Below are positions 24,845-32,799 of a DNA stretch of 43,517 bases, piece by piece. The DNA is from Clostridia bacterium (GTDB taxonomy: Bacteria; Bacillota; Clostridia; Oscillospirales; Acutalibacteraceae). A model generated the notes under the pieces. The model was not told the origin of the DNA. It ran no database searches and was given only the letters and a program-made list of their open reading frames with translations. How positions within the stretch are numbered: the stretch's first letter is position 1; each line of letters starts with the position of its first letter. The position numbers and the translations under genes are program-made. The stretch is taken from contig JAFPUM010000055.1 in NCBI GenBank assembly GCA_017395425.1, positions 1-43,517 of the forward strand, read 5' to 3'.

Positions 24845-25670
24845 GGTGATGCACCTGTTGTTTGCCCTGCTGCTGTCGGGAACGCTGACAGCCTGCCAAC
24901 CGACCGACAATCCGTCGCCCGCCCCATCGGCGGTTGAGCCGTTCTATTCCCTGACAAGGGAAGACAGCCGTACAGAGCCCCGTTCGCCCACGGCAGTTTC
25001 ATTGGACGATATCCGCGATGAGCTTCTCATCACCGACGGGGGCGATTATGTACTGTCCGGCAGGCTTTCCGGCGGCGTGCATATCCGGGCGGAAGATCAG
25101 GTGGTGCATCTGTTTTTGAAGGATGTCGGGATCACAGCCGTCAAAGGTCCCGCTATTTATGTGGAATCCGCCGGAAAGGTGGTTATCACGGTCTGCGGCG
25201 GAACCGAGAATGAACTCAGCGACGGCGGTTCACATACCGCTAAAGACACCGACGCCTGCCTCTTCAGCATGAGTGATCTGACCATCAATGGCACGGGACA
25301 GCTCAGAATTTCCGGTTTCTACAAGGATGCGGTTCATACCAAAGACTATCTGAAAATTGCCGATGCCGATCTGACGGTGCAGTCCAAAAGAGACGGTCTG
25401 CACGGCAATGACGGCATTCTGATCACCGGGGCAAAAGTGGCTGTCGAATCGGAAGGCTGCGGCATCCGTACCACCAAGTCCGGCAAGGCAGCCAAGGGAA
25501 ATGCGGAAATCACTGACGCAGAGCTTTCTGTCATTGCGGGGGAATACGGCATTTCTTCCGAAAGAAATGTGTATATGACCGGAAGCAGCGCCTTTATCAA
25601 GGGAATTGTGGAAAACATCCATGCCGGCGGCGAAATCCATATAGAAGAAGGGTGCCTGCGCAATGAATAG
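24822..25670 (+). CDS. Cthe_2159-like beta-helix lipoprotein
   Basis: The product has 282 residues from the ATG at 24822, which follows GGAGG at 24806-24810. A lipobox (SGTLTAC) makes it a lipoprotein. The rest is a right-handed beta-helix with repeated turns (LFLKDVGITAVKGPAIYVES; SMSDLTINGTGQLRISG; AHTKD-like AVHTKDYLKIADADL; DGLHGNDGILITGAKVAVES). This pattern is that of the DUF4353/Cthe_2159 carbohydrate-binding family, in which one member binds acidic polysaccharide. It overlaps CotH upstream and the VTC gene downstream. Confidence 0.82.
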   Translation: MRYLRKNKVMHLLFALLLSGTLTACQPTDNPSPAPSAVEPFYSLTREDSRTEPRSPTAVSLDDIRDELLITDGGDYVLSGRLSGGVHIRAEDQVVHLFLKDVGITAVKGPAIYVESAGKVVITVCGGTENELSDGGSHTAKDTDACLFSMSDLTINGTGQLRISGFYKDAVHTKDYLKIADADLTVQSKRDGLHGNDGILITGAKVAVESEGCGIRTTKSGKAAKGNAEITDAELSVIAGEYGISSERNVYMTGSSAFIKGIVENIHAGGEIHIEEGCLRNE

Positions 25671-26343
25671 TTTCCGACACGAATACAAATACGTCATTGA
25701 TGCTGCGCAGCGGCAGATACTCCTGATACGGGCTTCGGGACTGATGCAGCGGGACGTCCACGCGGTACCCGACGGCGCCTATCTCATCCGCAGCCTGTAT
25801 TTTGACGATGACCGCGACACCTGTTTCTATGAAAATCAATCCGGCACCGACCCGCGTTCCAAGTTCCGTATCCGTTATTATAACGATAACCCGGCAATGC
25901 TCCGTCTCGAAAAGAAAATAAAATGGCACGGCATGACCCGTAAGGAATCCTGCACCCTGACACCCGAAGAAGCTGCCCTACTGACAGAAGGCGGTTTCCC
26001 GGTGACAGTCGGCATGTCTGACGACAAAAAAAGACTGCTGCTGGAATGGCAGCGCAGAGCGCTCCGCCCCAAGGTCATTGTGACTTACCGCCGTATTCCC
26101 TTTGTCTACCCGGCAGGAAATGTGCGCGTCACCTTTGACGAAGGCATTACATCTTCGGACGAAACACGGCGGTTTCTGACGCAGGATTACCGTCAGCGTC
26201 CTGTCTTGCCGCTTGGTCAGAGCATACTGGAAGTCAAATGGGACGGGCTGCTTCCCCTTCACATCAAAGACATGATGCAGCTCGACACACTCCGATGGAG
26301 TGCGTTTTCCAAATATTACACCTGTCGGTGTATCCATTTATAA
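25663..26343 (+). CDS. VTC-domain polyphosphate polymerase-like protein
   Basis: The product has 226 residues, close to a bare VTC catalytic tunnel domain. The basic residues that line the tunnel of yeast Vtc4 have counterparts: RHEYKYVID, the strand SLYFDDD, KFRIRYYN (paired Arg), LRLEKKIKW, VIVTYRRIPF, VRVTFDEG and the C-terminal ILEVKWDG. Vtc4 makes polyphosphate from ATP; bacterial homologues next to CotH and DUF4956 are not well characterised, so the product is inference. The ATG lies inside the end of the previous gene (8-base overlap). Confidence 0.88.
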   Translation: MNSFRHEYKYVIDAAQRQILLIRASGLMQRDVHAVPDGAYLIRSLYFDDDRDTCFYENQSGTDPRSKFRIRYYNDNPAMLRLEKKIKWHGMTRKESCTLTPEEAALLTEGGFPVTVGMSDDKKRLLLEWQRRALRPKVIVTYRRIPFVYPAGNVRVTFDEGITSSDETRRFLTQDYRQRPVLPLGQSILEVKWDGLLPLHIKDMMQLDTLRWSAFSKYYTCRCIHL

Positions 26344-26387
26344 AAATGACCCGTTTATCCTTACATTTTTACAGGAGGTTTTTTCCA

Positions 26388-27058
26388 TGGCACTCACAGA
26401 TATTTTGAAAAAGGCATTTATGCAAGGCTATGCTGCCAGCAATATCACGATCGGTACCGTGCTGATCTGTATGGTCTGCACCGTCGCGATTGCTGTCTAC
26501 ATTTATGCCATTTACAGAATGGTCAACCGCAAATCGTTCTACAACAAGGGCTTCAATCTCTCGCTGGTCATCATCGCGGTCATCACATCCGCCATCATTC
26601 TCACCATTCAGTCCAATATTGTTGTATCGCTCGGTATGGTGGGCGCACTTTCCATCGTCCGTTTCCGTACTGCTATCAAAGACCCCACCGATCTGGCTTT
26701 CCTTTTCTGGTCTATCAGCGTCGGGATCATCTGCGGCGCGGGTTTTGCGATGATTGCAGTGATTGCTTCGCTCTTTATTACGGTTCTGATTGTGTTATTT
26801 TCTTCATCCGCCAAAGCCGCCAGTACGCTCGTTTTAGTGGTCAATGCCGATTCTCACTCCCGCGAAGAGGAAATTATGAAGATTGTCGGGGAGCATTGCA
26901 AGTACTACCGCACCCGTGCCCGGAATGTATCCAAAAGCGGCATGAATCTTGCCGTTGAGGTCAAGACAGGCAACCAGTCTGAACTCATCGACAGCCTCAT
27001 GGCGTTGGATTTCGTTTCCGACGCCTCCTTGGTGGAAAATGACAGCGAAATTGTGTGA
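26388..27058 (+). CDS. DUF4956 membrane protein
   Basis: The product has 223 residues; AGGAGG at 26372-26377 sets the ATG at 26388. Three or four helices lie in the first 150 residues (IGTVLICMVCTVAIAVYIYAIY; LSLVIIAVITSAIILTI; FLFWSISVGIICGAGF; MIAVIASLFITVLIVLFSS). They flank the family signature MVGALSIVRFRTAIKDPTDLA, here split by the strand. A C-terminal cytoplasmic ferredoxin-like domain follows. DUF4956 is the standing partner of VTC-domain genes and may export or anchor the VTC product; this is inference. It is the last gene of the operon. Confidence 0.9.
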
Positions 27059-27114
27059 TATTTCCACATAATTGATAAACATCGATGAATGTGCAATGCA
27101 GAGAAAGAAAACCG

Positions 27115-27780
27115 TTACACTGTTTTTTTCAGATAATCCATGGTTTCGATAAGGTCTTTGCACACGGTTTCCGCCAGACGTTTCATCTCGTCGTCAGCCG
27201 GAACCATATCCGGCACCATGATGGGACGCATACCTGCGGCGTGTGCAGCCCTGATGCCATTGAAGGAATCCTCTATCGCAAAGGTGTCGCTTGGCGCAAA
27301 CCCGAATGCACGGCACGCCAGAAGATAGATTTCCGGATTCGGTTTACTGACCTTGACCGCGTCTCCCCCGATAAACCCGACAAAATAATCATAAAGCCCG
27401 GCGTTTCTGATCTGCTGTTCGACCTTCTGTCTTTTGGTGGAGGAGGCAACGCCGACGGAGATGCCGCCGGATTGCAGAAAATCAAGGATTTCCACAACGC
27501 CCGGTTTGATCGGAAGAACCCCGTCCGCATACCTGATTTTGTGCAGCTGAGCGCTTTCGTCCCAGATTCTCGTTTGCATTTCATCGCTCAGTATATGACA
27601 AAAGGCATTTCTGAAAATTTGCGTTGATTGGTTGCGATTGGTGCCGATACATTGCATATACGTATTTCTGATGAGGTCTTCATTCAAATCATATTTTTTA
27701 GAAGTTTCTATCCAGCACGCCAGAAGCGTTCTTTCAGAATCGAAAATGACACCGTCCATATCGAAAATCACATTGTACAT
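27115..27780 (-). CDS. HAD-family hydrolase, beta-phosphoglucomutase-like
   Basis: The product has 221 residues. HAD motif I is FDMDGVIFDSE (nucleophile and acid Asp), motif II is VASSTKRQ, motif III Lys is in VSKPNPEIYLL and motif IV is IEDSFNGIRAA. The cap is the small helical type of sugar-phosphate phosphatases and beta-phosphoglucomutases. The substrate cannot be told. It converges on the DUF4956 gene with a 56-base gap and has no operon partner. An inverted repeat with two TTGACA boxes lies 67 bases upstream. Confidence 0.92.
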   Translation of the reverse strand: MYNVIFDMDGVIFDSERTLLACWIETSKKYDLNEDLIRNTYMQCIGTNRNQSTQIFRNAFCHILSDEMQTRIWDESAQLHKIRYADGVLPIKPGVVEILDFLQSGGISVGVASSTKRQKVEQQIRNAGLYDYFVGFIGGDAVKVSKPNPEIYLLACRAFGFAPSDTFAIEDSFNGIRAAHAAGMRPIMVPDMVPADDEMKRLAETVCKDLIETMDYLKKTV

Positions 27781-27846
27781 GGCATTGTCCTCCTAGTGAT
27801 TTCTTTCAGTGATAATAAAATACAAAAGATGTTTGTGCTGCCTTTT

Positions 27847-27890
27847 TTGACACAGTCTTAGAGCCTGTTCACGAATGGATACTGTGTCAA
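27847..27890. repeat. 10-bp inverted repeat with a TTGACA on each strand
   Basis: TTGACACAGT at 27847-27856 and ACTGTGTCAA at 27881-27890 are perfect inverted copies 24 bases apart. Each arm offers a -35 box to one strand. The spacer reads GAGCCTGTTCAC, of the sort seen at insertion-sequence ends. It may be an operator or the end of a lost element. Confidence 0.5.
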
Positions 27891-27968
27891 TAATACCATA
27901 TTTCCGCTCGGAATACAACTGGCTCTTTGGTCATTCGTGCAGATTTTCTGCCGTTCGTGCGGAATCGC

Positions 27969-28057
27969 TTGATTTTACGTTTTGAAATGGTACAATACAA
28001 CAGTTAAAAGAATTTTAACAACTGACCGAAAAGAGCGGATAACCATGGGTTTAGCAA
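27969..28057 (+). promoter_or_regulatory. Orphan promoter, dyad and seven-codon gene stub
   Basis: TTGATT (27969-27974), 16 bases and TACAAT (27991-27996) form a plausible promoter. A GTTAAAA-GAA-TTTTAAC dyad covers the expected start (28003-28019). A purine-rich site then leads to ATG at 28044 and codons MGLATVQ before a stop. It looks like the severed front end of a lost gene. Nothing else coding is seen in 27861-28072. Confidence 0.35.
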
Positions 28058-28072
28058 CCGTGCAGTAATTAT

Positions 28073-28202
28073 TCAGTCATTTTCGACTGAGAAACTGTAA
28101 GGAACTATGCAGAAATAATTGATACATTTCACTTGCCGAAACACGCAAGCATACTGTAATTTCAGGCAGAAAATGACTGATTAAATTCTGCATAGTTCCT
28201 TA
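28073..28202. repeat. Interleaved inverted repeats, remnant of a small mobile element
   Basis: Two perfect inverted pairs are interleaved. TCAGTCATTTTC (28073-28084) pairs with 28169-28180. TAAGGAACTATGCAGAA (28098-28114) pairs with 28186-28202. The order is A-B-A'-B'. A small inner hairpin (CTTGC...GCAAG) lies between. The 17-bp pair encloses 71 bases, so the whole could be a MITE-like element of about 105 bp. It lies 7 bases beyond the stop of the broken ABC gene. There is no coding sequence. Confidence 0.7.
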
Positions 28203-28209
28203 GTTGTGT

Positions 28210-28475
28210 TCAGTTGTTTGTCAGACGAGTAAAATCAATCACCCTGTCGCAGATTGCCAATGCCGCCGGTCGGTGGGTAACAATGACCACCGTCTTATCG
28301 GTCATGCGCCGCAGATTCTGGAGCAAACGCTTTTCGGTTTGTTCGTCCAATGCGGAGGTTGCTTCGTCCAGCAGCAATATCGGGCTTTCCGAAAAAACGG
28401 CTCTCGCAATGGCGATGCGCTGCATCTGTCCCTCGGACAGACCTGTTCCGCGCTCTCCCATTCCGACAGAATAGC
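28210..28475 (-). pseudogene. C-terminal fragment of an ABC transporter ATPase
   Basis: About 85 residues remain: [20 protein letters not shown] (ABC signature), [13 protein letters not shown] (Walker B), and [13 protein letters not shown] (H-loop). The Walker A motif and the whole membrane domain are missing. The sequence is of the type found in peptide or bacteriocin exporters with a fused permease. The fragment joins the nucleotidyltransferase fragment out of frame at about 28460-28475, so one deletion removed the space between the two genes. Confidence 0.85.
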
Positions 28476-28715
28476 AGTACGCTCCACATCGAGATAAATA
28501 TTCTTGCGTACTGCTTTTTTATATGCCTGATCGAATGGCTTGTCTTCAATGCCTGCCCGTTTTAAAGCAATACAGATGGCAGCTCTTACGGAATGGAATG
28601 TCGCAAGCCGATAGAGCTTTTCCAAATCCATTGCCTGTACCCTGTCCCTGTCGGGCGTGAACCCATTCACGGCGCAGGACAGCAAATAAACAAGATTCTT
28701 TTCTGTATCGTTCAT
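28461..28715 (-). pseudogene. N-terminal fragment of a nucleotidyltransferase-family protein (NTP_transf_5)
   Basis: About 85 residues remain from the ATG at 28715: NLVYLLSCAVNGFTPDRDRV, DLEKLYRLATFHSVRAAICI and [17 protein letters not shown]. This is the start of the PF14907-type uncharacterised nucleotidyltransferases, which sit beside PqqD-like and transporter genes in RiPP clusters. The expected LKG and metal-binding parts are gone. After ILSEWE the frame runs into shifted ABC-transporter sequence and stops at 28302. Its ATG overlaps the pqqD-like stop. Confidence 0.8.
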
Positions 28716-28924
28716 TCTACCAACGCCCCGATGGAACGCAGCTTGCCGATAATCTCCGCCACGTCAACCGACACGGCGGAACGGTCGGCTCCCTCATATT
28801 GCGCAAGAAGCCTGTCTACGATGTTACTTTCCGTTGTATCGGCTTTCAGACACTCGACAATGAATGCCGCTGTTTCGTTATTCTTCACAATTCCCTTGAA
28901 ATTCGCATCGCTGGTGCTGATCAT
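28712..28924 (-). CDS. PqqD-family peptide chaperone
   Basis: The product has 70 residues. The family pattern is complete: an N-terminal strand pair (FKGIVKNNETAAFIVECL), then helices with VDRLLAQYEGADRSAVSVDVAEIIGKL in the usual order (D at the start of helix 2), ending in SIGALVE. PqqD-like proteins bind the leader of a ribosomally made peptide and hand it to modifying enzymes. This gene is intact while its neighbours are truncated, so it is probably a survivor without function. GGTGAGC precedes the ATG. Confidence 0.83.
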   Translation of the reverse strand: MISTSDANFKGIVKNNETAAFIVECLKADTTESNIVDRLLAQYEGADRSAVSVDVAEIIGKLRSIGALVE

Positions 28925-28931
28925 ATAATGC

Positions 28932-28976
28932 TCACCGTTTGTTTCGTGGGTAAGAAAACGGGGATTCAGGTTTCAT
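28932..28976 (-). CDS. 14-codon small ORF upstream of pqqD-like gene
   Basis: The ORF reads MKPESPFSYPRNKR and stops 8 bases before the PqqD-like start. GAAGAAGG lies nine bases before its ATG. It is the first ORF behind the promoter at 29062. The place is that of a RiPP precursor gene, but it is too short to hold a usual leader and core, so it may be a truncated precursor or a chance ORF. Confidence 0.35.
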   Translation of the reverse strand: MKPESPFSYPRNKR

Positions 28977-29061
28977 AAAAATTAACCTTCTTCGATTTTA
29001 GATATATGTCTATTGATTCACATCAAAAGATTGTGAAAATAAATCATAGCTTCTACCATCT

Positions 29062-29090
29062 ATTATACCATATAGAAAACAGATTTTCAA
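29062..29090 (-). promoter_or_regulatory. Promoter of the RiPP-remnant operon
   Basis: On the minus strand TTGAAA (29090-29085), 17 bases ending in TGG, and TATAAT (29067-29062). The transcript would begin about 80 bases before the 14-codon ORF. The surrounding 28977-29160 is AT-rich and shows no further gene. Confidence 0.75.
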
Positions 29091-29160
29091 TCCAGAGAAA
29101 CGTAAAAATCAGGGCAGGAGATAAAACCGGTCAGGAGGCAAAACATTCCCTGCATACAGC

Positions 29161-29189
29161 TTGAAAAGCCAAGGCGGTTATGATACAAT
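29161..29189 (+). promoter_or_regulatory. Promoter of the DUF445-GH97 unit
   Basis: TTGAAA at 29161-29166, a 17-base spacer and TACAAT at 29184-29189, 50 bases before the DUF445 start. Confidence 0.75.
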
Positions 29190-29238
29190 AAAGGTGTTAT
29201 CCTATTATATCCGAATCAAACGAAAGGAGCTGCTGACC

Positions 29239-30126
29239 ATGTTCAAATGGCTGCTTGCGCCGCTGCTGGGCGGAATGATCGGCTATATTACGAACGATCT
29301 GGCGATACGGATGCTGTTCCGACCGCGCCGCGCGATTTATATCGGACGCTTTCAGCTTCCCTTCACGCCGGGGCTGATTCCACGGCAGCAGGGACGCATT
29401 GCCGCGTCGATCGGGGCGGTCGTGAGCCGGGAACTGCTCAACCGCGAAACCCTCACCCGTACATTTCTTTCGGAGGAGGTAAGGAGTGCCATTCGCGGAA
29501 GACTGGATGAATTCACAGATAATCTGGCGCAGGAGCCTTGTACGCTGCGGGAGAAGCTGTCAGCTTGGCTGGGAGAAGAATCGGTGACGCATTATGAGGA
29601 ATCACTGCGCGTCAAAGGAACCGCCTATCTCTCGGAAAAACTCTCGGAAGCCGATGCGGGGGCGATGGTGGTGCGCACGGTGCGGGATTCCCTGCGGGAG
29701 CGCCGGGGCTTCGGACTGCTGTCGGGTCTGGTGGACGACAGCTTCTTTGTGCCCATCGGCGCGGGGATTAACCAATTGGTTCAGCAAAACGCGCCGCGCT
29801 TTATCGAAGATGAACTCGGACGTATCCAAGAAGAATGGCTGGATTGCCCTGTAAAAGAGCTGTATGCCCGATACGGAGAAAAATCCGAAATTGCCAAGCA
29901 GCGACTTCTGGAAATCTATGGCAATGTGGTGGAAACCAAACTCGGCGACGCACTGACTGTGGTCAATGTGGCACAGATGGTGACCGACAAAATCAATGCT
30001 TTTTCGCCGGAGGAACTCGAAGCCATGATACTCGACGTGATGAAGCACGAGTTGCGGGCGATTGTCTGGCTGGGAGCATTGCTGGGGGCGTTGATGGGAT
30101 TTTTGAATCTGCTGATCCGGTTTTAG
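29239..30126 (+). CDS. DUF445-family membrane protein
   Basis: The product has 295 residues from the ATG at 29239; AAAGGAG at 29222-29228 sets the start. It is of the YheB type: an N-terminal helix with the signature GGMIGYITNDLAIRMLFRP, the loop LPFTPGLIPRQQGRIA, a long helical middle, and a C-terminal helix (IVWLGALLGALMGFLNLLI). DUF445 proteins are membrane-tethered; in Bacillus the YheB relative is seen at the spore envelope, with no known activity. The GH97 gene follows 23 bases later on the same strand. Confidence 0.92.
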   Translation: MFKWLLAPLLGGMIGYITNDLAIRMLFRPRRAIYIGRFQLPFTPGLIPRQQGRIAASIGAVVSRELLNRETLTRTFLSEEVRSAIRGRLDEFTDNLAQEPCTLREKLSAWLGEESVTHYEESLRVKGTAYLSEKLSEADAGAMVVRTVRDSLRERRGFGLLSGLVDDSFFVPIGAGINQLVQQNAPRFIEDELGRIQEEWLDCPVKELYARYGEKSEIAKQRLLEIYGNVVETKLGDALTVVNVAQMVTDKINAFSPEELEAMILDVMKHELRAIVWLGALLGALMGFLNLLIRF

Positions 30127-30149
30127 CCATGGTGGAGGAGAGAAAGTGT

Positions 30150-32162
30150 ATGAAACAAGCGGTACAACCGTGGATTCGCGGCGGCATAGGGGTACTGTGT
30201 GCTGTCGTGATGGCAGCGGGAGCGGCGGCGCTGGTGCTGTGCGGCGCGGAATGGGACGCGTTACCGGGGCAACCGGATACACGCACTGCCGTTACCTCCA
30301 GCGACAATCCAAAGAATATGCTGCCGGATTTCACAGTATCGTCTCCGAATGGGACATTAGCACTGACCCTTCTGCCGGATGAGAACGGCGCACTGTTTTA
30401 CAAAGTGGAACAGCGGGTGGACGGTGCGAACTACCCGGTGCTGGAACCGTCGCCTATCGGACTGACTGCCGACAAATGTGATTTTTCCGAAGGTCTGACG
30501 TTTGTCTCGCAAAGTCCTGTCGCTTCACACGATGAAACCTATATCTCTTCTTCCGGCAAGCGGAAAGTGACGCGGAATGTCTATCGCGAGACAACATGGT
30601 CGTTTGTCAAGGATGGTTTTAATTTTGATGTGACGGCGCGGCTGTATGATGACGGGTTTGCCTACCGGTTTTCCGTGGATTCGCTGGACGGCACCGTGAA
30701 GACGCTCACGGTGCAAGAGGAAACCTGCGGATTCGTACTGCCCGAAGGCGGCAATGTATTGGCGCAGCGGGTCACGACTCTGAAAAAGGCATTCAATTAT
30801 GAGAACATGTATGACAGCGGGACGGTGGCAGAATTTTCTCGCGCCCAATCGCCGTATGTGTGCTTTCCCGCGCTGGTCTGTCCGAAGGACGGCGGGGAAG
30901 AGGGGGGCTGTGTGCTGTTGACCGAAGCCGCGCTGTACGGCGATTCCTACCGCGGCTCGCTGCTCAAGCCAATGGGCGGCAACGGTTTCCGGCTGTGTGC
31001 CGCTCCGCAGGTTTCAGGCAAAGAGCCCACCGTCATCACGACCGGCTTCACTTCGCCGTGGCGCTGCGGCATCGTGGGGAGTCCGGGAGAGATTGTGGAA
31101 AGCAGTCTGATCGAATCGCTCTGCCCGCCGCCTGAGGGAAACTATGACTGGGTGGAGCCGGGCGCAACCGCGTGGACGTGGCTCTCAAAGGGCTTCATGG
31201 GTCAGCGCACCAAGCGCACGCTGCGGGATACCATTGATCTTGCCGCTGAAATGGGCTGGAAATATGTGATTCTCGACGAAGGCTGGCAGCCCGATTCTCA
31301 GCGTAAGGGACGCGCCTATGACGGTTATTTTTCGTATTTCGACGACATTGTGAACTATGCCGATCAAAAAGGGGTGGGACTGATCGTCTGGGTCAAGTAC
31401 GTCGATCTTGATACGCCCGAGGAACGTGAAATTCTGCGGGAATGGGCGGCAAAAGGCATCAAGGGCATCAAAGCCGATTTTTTTGACAACGAAGATCAGA
31501 AGACCGTCGCGGATTACAAAGCAATCTATGAAATCTGTGCGGAGTGTCATCTGCTGGTCAACTGCCACGGCGCCAACAAGCCCACCGGCAAACGCCGCAC
31601 TTATCCCCACGTCATCAACCGCGAAGCGGTCAGGGGAGAGGAATTCGGCGCGCTCTTCGTGAAGGAGGCGGTGTGCTGGGCATATACCCGCGCTGTTGTG
31701 GGTCCCATTGATATCACGCCCCGTCTGTATCCCACCGGTGCGAAGGGAACACATACCACTCTCGGTGCTCAGATGGCTTGTGCGGTGCTGTTTGAATCGG
31801 GAATGCCCTGCATGGCGGGTGACGCGGAGGACTATCGGCGCTTCGGGGCAGCCGGATTCTATCGGGATCTGCCCGCCGCATGGGATGAAACGGTCTTTCT
31901 CGACGGCAAACCGGGCGAATACGTGACGCTGGCGCGTCGGACAGGGGACGTCTGGTATGCCGCCTCGCTGACCTATCCTGCTCAGAGCGGTCAGACACTT
32001 TCCCTGACCTTCCTTGGCGACGGCAGCTATGAAGCGGTTGTCTTCCGCGGGGACGGCATCAAAGAGGCGGATTGCGTGACACAGACCGTCACACGGAGCG
32101 ATACGCTGACATTTGATCTGCCCGCGGAATCGGGGTATGTCGTGCGATTCAAGCCGCTCTGA
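30150..32162 (+). CDS. Glycoside hydrolase family 97 (alpha-glucosidase/alpha-galactosidase)
   Basis: The product has 670 residues. A signal/anchor segment (GVLCAVVMAAGAAALVLC) starts it. A beta-sandwich N-terminal domain (about 55-310) is followed by a TIM barrel with GH97 motifs: YVILDEGW (about 373), GIKADFFD (about 443), NCHGANKPTGKRRTYPHV (about 471) and a C-terminal beta domain. GH97 includes inverting alpha-glucosidases and retaining alpha-galactosidases. The Asp in GIKADFFD fits the retaining nucleophile position, so an alpha-galactosidase-like activity is possible but unproven. GGAGGAG lies before the ATG. The enzyme is predicted to act outside the membrane. Confidence 0.9.
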   Translation: MKQAVQPWIRGGIGVLCAVVMAAGAAALVLCGAEWDALPGQPDTRTAVTSSDNPKNMLPDFTVSSPNGTLALTLLPDENGALFYKVEQRVDGANYPVLEPSPIGLTADKCDFSEGLTFVSQSPVASHDETYISSSGKRKVTRNVYRETTWSFVKDGFNFDVTARLYDDGFAYRFSVDSLDGTVKTLTVQEETCGFVLPEGGNVLAQRVTTLKKAFNYENMYDSGTVAEFSRAQSPYVCFPALVCPKDGGEEGGCVLLTEAALYGDSYRGSLLKPMGGNGFRLCAAPQVSGKEPTVITTGFTSPWRCGIVGSPGEIVESSLIESLCPPPEGNYDWVEPGATAWTWLSKGFMGQRTKRTLRDTIDLAAEMGWKYVILDEGWQPDSQRKGRAYDGYFSYFDDIVNYADQKGVGLIVWVKYVDLDTPEEREILREWAAKGIKGIKADFFDNEDQKTVADYKAIYEICAECHLLVNCHGANKPTGKRRTYPHVINREAVRGEEFGALFVKEAVCWAYTRAVVGPIDITPRLYPTGAKGTHTTLGAQMACAVLFESGMPCMAGDAEDYRRFGAAGFYRDLPAAWDETVFLDGKPGEYVTLARRTGDVWYAASLTYPAQSGQTLSLTFLGDGSYEAVVFRGDGIKEADCVTQTVTRSDTLTFDLPAESGYVVRFKPL

Positions 32163-32165
32163 CCG

Positions 32166-32717
32166 TCAGAGCTCGGGCGACTGAAATCCCGCGCGAAGCT
32201 GTTCAATGAGGACAGAAGAGGGAACGGTCATGCCCGATTCCACCCATTTGATCAGCATACTGTGCATACCCCCGACGCTGTACGCCAGCAAATAGGGGAG
32301 CGGTTGGGCAAATTCTTCTGCCTTCTCGGACGTGCGTATAGCAACGAAAATCTGACCGGCGTGGCGGTAGACATATTCAAACATACGCGACAGCAGATCG
32401 TCTTTGCCCAGCAGAAAGAGGATGTCTTTCCGGCTTTCCCAGAAATCAAAATATAACTGTACCATGTCCCAGTAGTGCCGGACGCCGTGGGTGCGAATCT
32501 CCGTGAAGAATTCCTCAAAGAGCCGGTCGAAGACCAGTGTGAGCACCTCGTCCTTATCGTTGAAAAGCCGATAGAAGGTCTTGCGGGAGAGTTCCGCCTC
32601 CTGTGTGAGCTGGGTTACGGTGATCTCGCGGTAATGATAGATTTTCATAAGGCTGAAAAGCGCACTGCCGATTTTCTGTCTGGATTCCTCTGCGATGCGT
32701 CCGTTTGTCTTGTTCAT
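32166..32717 (-). CDS. TetR-family transcriptional regulator
   Basis: The product has 183 residues from the ATG at 32717, which is preceded by GGAGGAA; an upstream in-frame ATG at 32807 lacks such a site. The N-terminal helix-turn-helix is typical (ALFSLMKIYHYREITVTQLT, then EAELSRKTFYRLFNDKDEV). The C-terminal half is the TetR_C-type ligand domain (SRKDILFLLGKDDLLSRMFEY). It is divergent from the EFR1 gene, and both promoters are flanked by matching TGTGACA palindromes, so it very probably represses itself and the EFR1 gene. Confidence 0.92.
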   Translation of the reverse strand: MNKTNGRIAEESRQKIGSALFSLMKIYHYREITVTQLTQEAELSRKTFYRLFNDKDEVLTLVFDRLFEEFFTEIRTHGVRHYWDMVQLYFDFWESRKDILFLLGKDDLLSRMFEYVYRHAGQIFVAIRTSEKAEEFAQPLPYLLAYSVGGMHSMLIKWVESGMTVPSSVLIEQLRAGFQSPEL

Positions 32718-32744
32718 ATAGATTCCTCCGGTACACCCGACCCC

Positions 32745-32759
32745 AATGTGTGACACATT
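32745..32759. promoter_or_regulatory. TetR operator O1
   Basis: AATGTGT-G-ACACATT is a perfect 15-bp palindrome lying 11 bases upstream of the EFR1 -35 and inside the tetR 5' leader. Confidence 0.75.
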
Positions 32760-32770
32760 AGCATTCAGGG

Positions 32771-32799
32771 TTGATTCTTTCTGAAAGATATTATATAAT
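32771..32799 (+). promoter_or_regulatory. Promoter of the EFR1 gene
   Basis: TTGATT at 32771-32776, a 17-base spacer and TATAAT at 32794-32799. The -10 overlaps the tetR -10 on the other strand. Confidence 0.82.

Noticed and set aside
28302-28460. Continuation of the nucleotidyltransferase gene to 28302 as a real fusion protein
   Set aside because: After the junction the residues are a frameshifted reading of the ABC signature region, so the tail has no meaning as a protein.
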